A stretch of 64,000 nt of DNA. It comes from Chlorops oryzae (lineage: Eukaryota > Arthropoda > Insecta > Diptera > Chloropidae). Below are positions 59,466-64,000 of the stretch, piece after piece. Within the stretch, counting starts at the first letter, position 1, and each line of letters starts with the position of its first letter. The stretch spans positions 146,397,420 through 146,461,419 of the forward strand of contig CM035806.1 in the NCBI GenBank assembly GCA_020466095.1, given 5' to 3'. A program made the position numbers and the translations under genes. Below the pieces are notes generated by a model. That model was not told the origin of the DNA. It made no database searches and worked only from the letters and a program-made list of their open reading frames with translations.

Positions 59466-61052
59466 AAAAGAAAAAGAGAAAGCACGATACAGCTAGAGAA
59501 TTTCGTTTCGTTTCTTTTCTTTACTTTTCGTTTTGATTAAATTGCTTTCTTTGTACCACGGACGGGCAATGCAAGCAAGTGTGCAGTCGTCTGTGCCGGC
59601 CTTGAGAGAAACACTTATCTAGCTGCATTTGACTGCTAAGATGGTAAATGCCAGATTCTGCCATTGCTTGTTAGGATCTGTCCAGGAAATTGTTGTCGTG
59701 TTTAGTTAGTGTATAGTACATTTGAATCACGTTGCCATGGTATGAATGTGTGTGGCGTGAGCAACCGTACAGAAGGATATACTACGTAAGGACAGACCGA
59801 ACGTTAGACGAAATTTCATGTACATAAAGTCAATTTGCTAGTTACTTAATTATATTTATGTGGTGCATTTGAAACTTTGTTGTGGAACACAAGCGAATTG
59901 TAGATTTTTCATTTTACAGGGTGTTTGCTGGGGCATTGAATTATTTAAGAACCTCTACTTATATAAAATTATTATGCATATATACGAAGAAATATGTACA
60001 TATATGTGAAAAACAGTTCATTTTGGGTGTTATGAATTCATAATTTTTTAATTTTTATTTTTTATTTTATTGAAGTTGAAATTGAATTATTTACTTTCCA
60101 ACGCAAAACGTTTACACCCTGTTTAAAGTTTTCAAACAACGAAGCTCATTCGGCAGCTTCGGTTTGAGTGTTAAATTACCACTCGTCCAATAGTGGTGCT
60201 ATCACCAGAAACAGAAACAGGAGCAGAAACAGAAACAAATAATAAATAAAATTTCATACAAAATAAATATAATTGGTATACTTTTTAAGTGTCACCACTT
60301 GACAGCGATGTCCGCATTTTTCATTTTCAAAAATTTTCATTTCGGTTTTCAAATTGGTTGCAATTTGACAAAAGCTTTTGTTTCAAATGGAAAAACGATT
60401 GGGTTTATTATTTTTTATTATTAATAAAAGGAAATTCAAACTCAACAAGTAATAAAAAAATTCAATTTCGAAATTTCCTCCAATCTAGCTGTATCAAGTG
60501 GTAAGCCAGTGGTAACCAGTTTTAATTAAATTATCTTACATTGGTTGACTCAAAGAATTTTCCAATGGACACTATGTGTTTGCCTTTATATATTTCACTT
60601 CAACTTTTAATAACTGCATATTTTAGATGCTGTAAGTGATCGAACTAATACCTATGACCAGCATTGGGCTGGTTTAAAAAAATGCCAAAGTTATCATTGC
60701 AATCCGAAGGATGCGGCTTACTAACCTCGGACTAGCAACGCGCATCAAAAATTTCGATGTAAAATTATGAAAAGTCCTGAATCGAAAAAAAAATCCTTTG
60801 AATTTGATAGTTAGCCCGTATTATTAAATATGCGCTAGGAAAGAATTCTTGAATATTGTCAATAGTATAGGTGCGTTTTTAATCACAGTCCCATCATCCC
60901 TCGACCGTTTGTTGGAATCTTCAATTTATATGAAAAAATAATAATATTACACATTATCCCTCATGCATATCTATGACATTTGTTCAATCATTTGGGCGCC
61001 ATGGGTCAATAAATGCAATTCTGATTTGTAATTTTAAACAATTTCGTTAAAA
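58621..61052. other. Intergenic with (GA)n and possible small MITEs
   Basis: (GA)n at 59436-59465. ACAGGGTGTTTGC (59918) and GTTTACACCCTGT (60112) may bound a mariner-type MITE. CACCACTTGACAGC (60292) and GCTGTATCAAGTGGT (60488) may bound another. No gene. Confidence 0.45.
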
Positions 61053-61944
61053 ACAAGTAAGGGTGTTATAGTCAGGCGAGCCTGACAATAAAATACCCGA
61101 CACAGACACACATGTTCAAAGAATTTTTAATATCAAGAAGTGTTTAAGGCCATTAGGGGCCCCATATACTGACATTTGTTGAATTTCTTTATGAAAACCG
61201 CTCTTTTGCCACGCCCACTTTCCCAATTTTTTTTGAATTCTAATCGTAGGCCTTAATATACGCTCAAATTCTAAGTTTCAGTGGAATATCTCAAAAAAAT
61301 CCGATTTTGGGGCAATTTTGAGATTTTTGTGACAGACCCTAGTACTGGAGGTACCCTTAATAATGGACCTATCAAAAATTTTTTTGGAGAGGATGTTTAT
61401 GGCTACAAAGGAAGTATAAGTGCCAAATTTCGTTTAAGTCTCATTTGAATTTCGGGTGTAGAAGGCAATTTTCGAAAAACGCCCTTCGGCCACGCCCACT
61501 TTTACAATTTTTGAAAATTTAATAACGGCTTTAAGTATGTTCAACTATCAAATTTCATCAAAATATCTTGAAAAACTTTGATTTTAGAGCAGTTTTTGTG
61601 ATTTTCGTAACAGACCCAAGTACTGGAGGTACCCCCAAAAATGGTCCGATCAGGTCCATTCTCGAACTTGTTCTTACTCATGTGCCCGTGAGTGTGCATA
61701 TCAAATTTCGTCAAGATAGCTCAATTCCTTCGATAAGATAACTGTATACAAACAGACAGACAGACGGACAGACAGACAGACGGACGGACAGACAGACCGA
61801 CAGTCAGACAGACGTACGGACATGTTTAAATCGAATCTCCTGGTGACGCTGATCATTTCTCTATATATTTTGTATGGACTATCTCGACTGGTTCTGGGTG
61901 TTACACACAACCACACAAACGCAATATACCCTCGACACAGAGTG
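61053..61944 (+). mobile_element. Helentron-like element, longer copy (892 bp)
   Basis: Starts ACAAGTAAGGGTGTTATAG with the same TCAGGCGAGCCTGA hairpin. Internal phrases CCACGCCCACTT and GTACTGGAGGTACCC occur twice. (GTCY)n on the minus strand is at 61752-61820. The terminal TATACCCTCGACACAGAGTG hairpin is cut short. Confidence 0.75.
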
Positions 61945-64000
61945 CTCATATTAAGAAGGCCAAAGTTCATAAGGAAAGTGTATTGAAATTTCCTAGAAAA
62001 AGATGCTGCAGGCTAGTGGAATGTACGCTAAGCATGTTCAGTAGATCAACACATGTTTCTTCTTGCTGGCCTGTTTCGGTGCATCCACGAACATCTGAAC
62101 GAAAAACGAATAAATGCTTCAGCAGAACTTTCTTTTATATTTCGCATTCGTTTCAATTCGAATTGCCTACAGAAATAAATTAATTCCATAGAAAGGAATC
62201 GTTTTCGAAATTAAAATATTATTTCTTTCAATTGAAAAATAAAACCAAAAAAAGCTCATTGAGACTCCAACAAGCCATGCCTATAATTGTGCTCATTTTT
62301 ATGAACATTCAATTAAGAAAAAAAAAAAAAAATCAATATTATATATTTGAAAACGCAATGAAAATGTCGATCATTTCATTAAAATTTTCATTTGTGCACA
62401 TACGTTTTTCTTCACCCCAATGGTGGCCACTTAAAAATTAGTCCTCGAAATTTTTGGTCGAAACTTTTTGGACCGAAGTACTAAACAATTGAATACCACT
62501 AAGAGCACAACGTGTTTATGGTGAGTTTAACATAAGAAAAATGACATAAGCCACATCGCAGCTCAGTTTAGCACAAATAATTCTTTTTCAACACACTTCA
62601 CAGCAGCTAAAGGATAACACAAAACGCCTTAACGGGCGCCGTGCCGGGCCGGCCCAGGCTCAACTGATGTTCATTCGTAAATACAAAAAATAGTAATCAA
62701 CGACGTCTAGCGCCGTACTGACGCCCGTTCTCGTCGACGACTCGCCGTCCGTTGAATAAAAACAAATTCGTCGAAATGATAAAAATTTCATCGAAGTGAA
62801 ATAGAAATAATAAAATCGAGCTTAAATTCATGAATTTTCATTTTAGTTGAAAAAATATTAATATCTTGAAATATTGTGATTAATTTATAAAAATAAATAT
62901 AAAAGAAAAATTAAATTTAAGAGTGCTTAAATTAGGCCAACCGGACAGTAAAATTATGATATAATTTACTTTTCTTTTATTTTGTAAGCATAAACATTTT
63001 TTCCTTTAAAAGGCGCCGCGCCGTCCGGCCATTGCAAAAAAAAAGCCTTTTATTCAGAGGATGTATATGAACATAAAAGAAATCCTTGAGCCGACTATTG
63101 TCCCATTTTTGAAATTAACATAAAATGATTTAGTATTAAATTTCATAAAAATGTCTCGAAAAGGGAGATTTTAAAAAGTTTTATGCTTCTTAGAATATAC
63201 CCTGGTACTGAGGGTCATCCTCAAATGGTCTCATCAAATCCTTTCTTAACCATTGCCTTGTGTCAACATCATTCAAAATTCAAACATCTCAAAGTTCATA
63301 CGGAAAAAAGCTGAAAGACAGATAAACGGAGAAACAGACAGAGAGACGACTGATTTGCCAAACCCAGTGTCCGGGTGATGCTAATCATTCCTGTGAACAA
63401 TTTCTTATTGCCAGTCGCAAGTGTTTCTATGGCAAAGCATTCGGCGTCTTATTTGAAGGCTTTTTTCTGAGGCTGTCATATACATTTGGTTTTCTAACCA
63501 CGTTTAGAGATAACAGTAAAACGATAAATAAAAAAACGGAATAAAAGATATTAAATGAAACAGGATTATACAAAAATAAAAATGTAAATAGCAGTAAATA
63601 CACCAGCTGATCGGGCAATATATAAACGGAAATCAAATGAAAGCCGAATGAGAAATCGTGTGGATAGAAAAAATTTACGGCCATGCCGTGTTGATTTGCA
63701 ACCATAAGTCAGATAGACGAATGATTTATTGCTGCTGCATGATTTGAGGCAGCATCTTGGGGAATAAGGACTTAACAACCAAGCATAATAACTCCAAGAA
63801 TCGATTAAAAAAAAAAAATCTTGCGACAAAAATTAAATATATCATCTGGGCATTTCCAGACGGACGCGACACTTAAATAGGCAATTTCAAGTCCTGAATT
63901 CAGGTATACGGTAAATAAAACTTTGCCTTCTCAATACTTTCATGCAGCTTATGCGGACTTTTATACATATATTTTCAAAGTTTCTATGGCCATCAGCTAT
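61945..64000. other. Intergenic; diverged Helentron-like copy near 63160-63395
   Basis: CCCTGGTACTGAGGGTCATC, ACAGACAGAGAGACGAC and GGTGATGCTAATCATTCC keep the order of the Helentron-like family but are old. A G+C-rich patch at 62628-62770 with GGCGCCGTGCCGGGCCGG is unexplained. No gene. Confidence 0.45.

Overview
This window is from a dipteran nuclear genome: A+T-rich, with introns, long homopolymers, CAG/CAA-coded polyglutamine tracts and dense transposon debris. The one recognisable host gene is on the + strand at the left edge. It encodes the chromatin-associated PHD finger protein Rhinoceros (rno), known from Drosophila as an antagonist of EGFR/Ras signalling in the eye. The order PHD, extended PHD, JADE-like helical region, then a very long low-complexity tail, together with near-identical core residues, makes the assignment secure. 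The long protein and the repeat content point to a higher fly (Schizophora), probably not Drosophila itself. I cannot place it more precisely.

Layout. Positions 1-14368 hold the 3' part of rno: three small exons (1-59, 602-791, 906-1534) and one giant terminal exon (3217-14368). The N-terminus lies upstream of the window. The terminal exon is open for 8.1 kb. It then changes frame three times (about 11365, about 12715, about 13698), each time at a homopolymer or simple repeat, with clearly coding sequence on both sides. Intron 3 carries a tandem duplication, an AT-rich dispersed repeat and a 139-bp foldback. The stretch 14369-25045 has no gene. It holds the probable 3' UTR and flank of rno, two copies of a TA-flanked MITE, a pogo-like MITE with a nested tRNA-derived SINE, and a 404-bp foldback.

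Positions 25046-29368 are a 4.3-kb DNA transposon with almost identical 1.08-kb terminal inverted repeats. They flank a minus-strand DDE transposase of the PIF/Harbinger (DDE_Tnp_4) type. The transposase is broken by one frameshift and one in-frame TGA, and a SWIM-like zinc finger is encoded beyond the TGA. From 29.5 kb to the end the window is a mosaic of nested repeats: a composite of three nested non-autonomous elements (host element, hAT MITE, pogo MITE) in two inverted copies at 29.5 and 44.4 kb; a 487-bp local duplication (33.2 and 37.5 kb); two LTR-retroelement fragments with a tRNA-Lys-type primer-binding site; a deleted mariner; several Helentron-like (DINE-1/HINE-like) elements with (GTCY)n tracts, one holding a 101-bp tandem array; several MITEs; and a roughly 395-bp (TTAGG)n array that is best explained as the tail of a SINE.

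No functional tRNA, rRNA, CRISPR or second intact host gene was recognised. The transposon parts do not cooperate with rno. They record a history of nested insertion, and the element that looks most worth following up is the long-TIR transposon at 25-29 kb.
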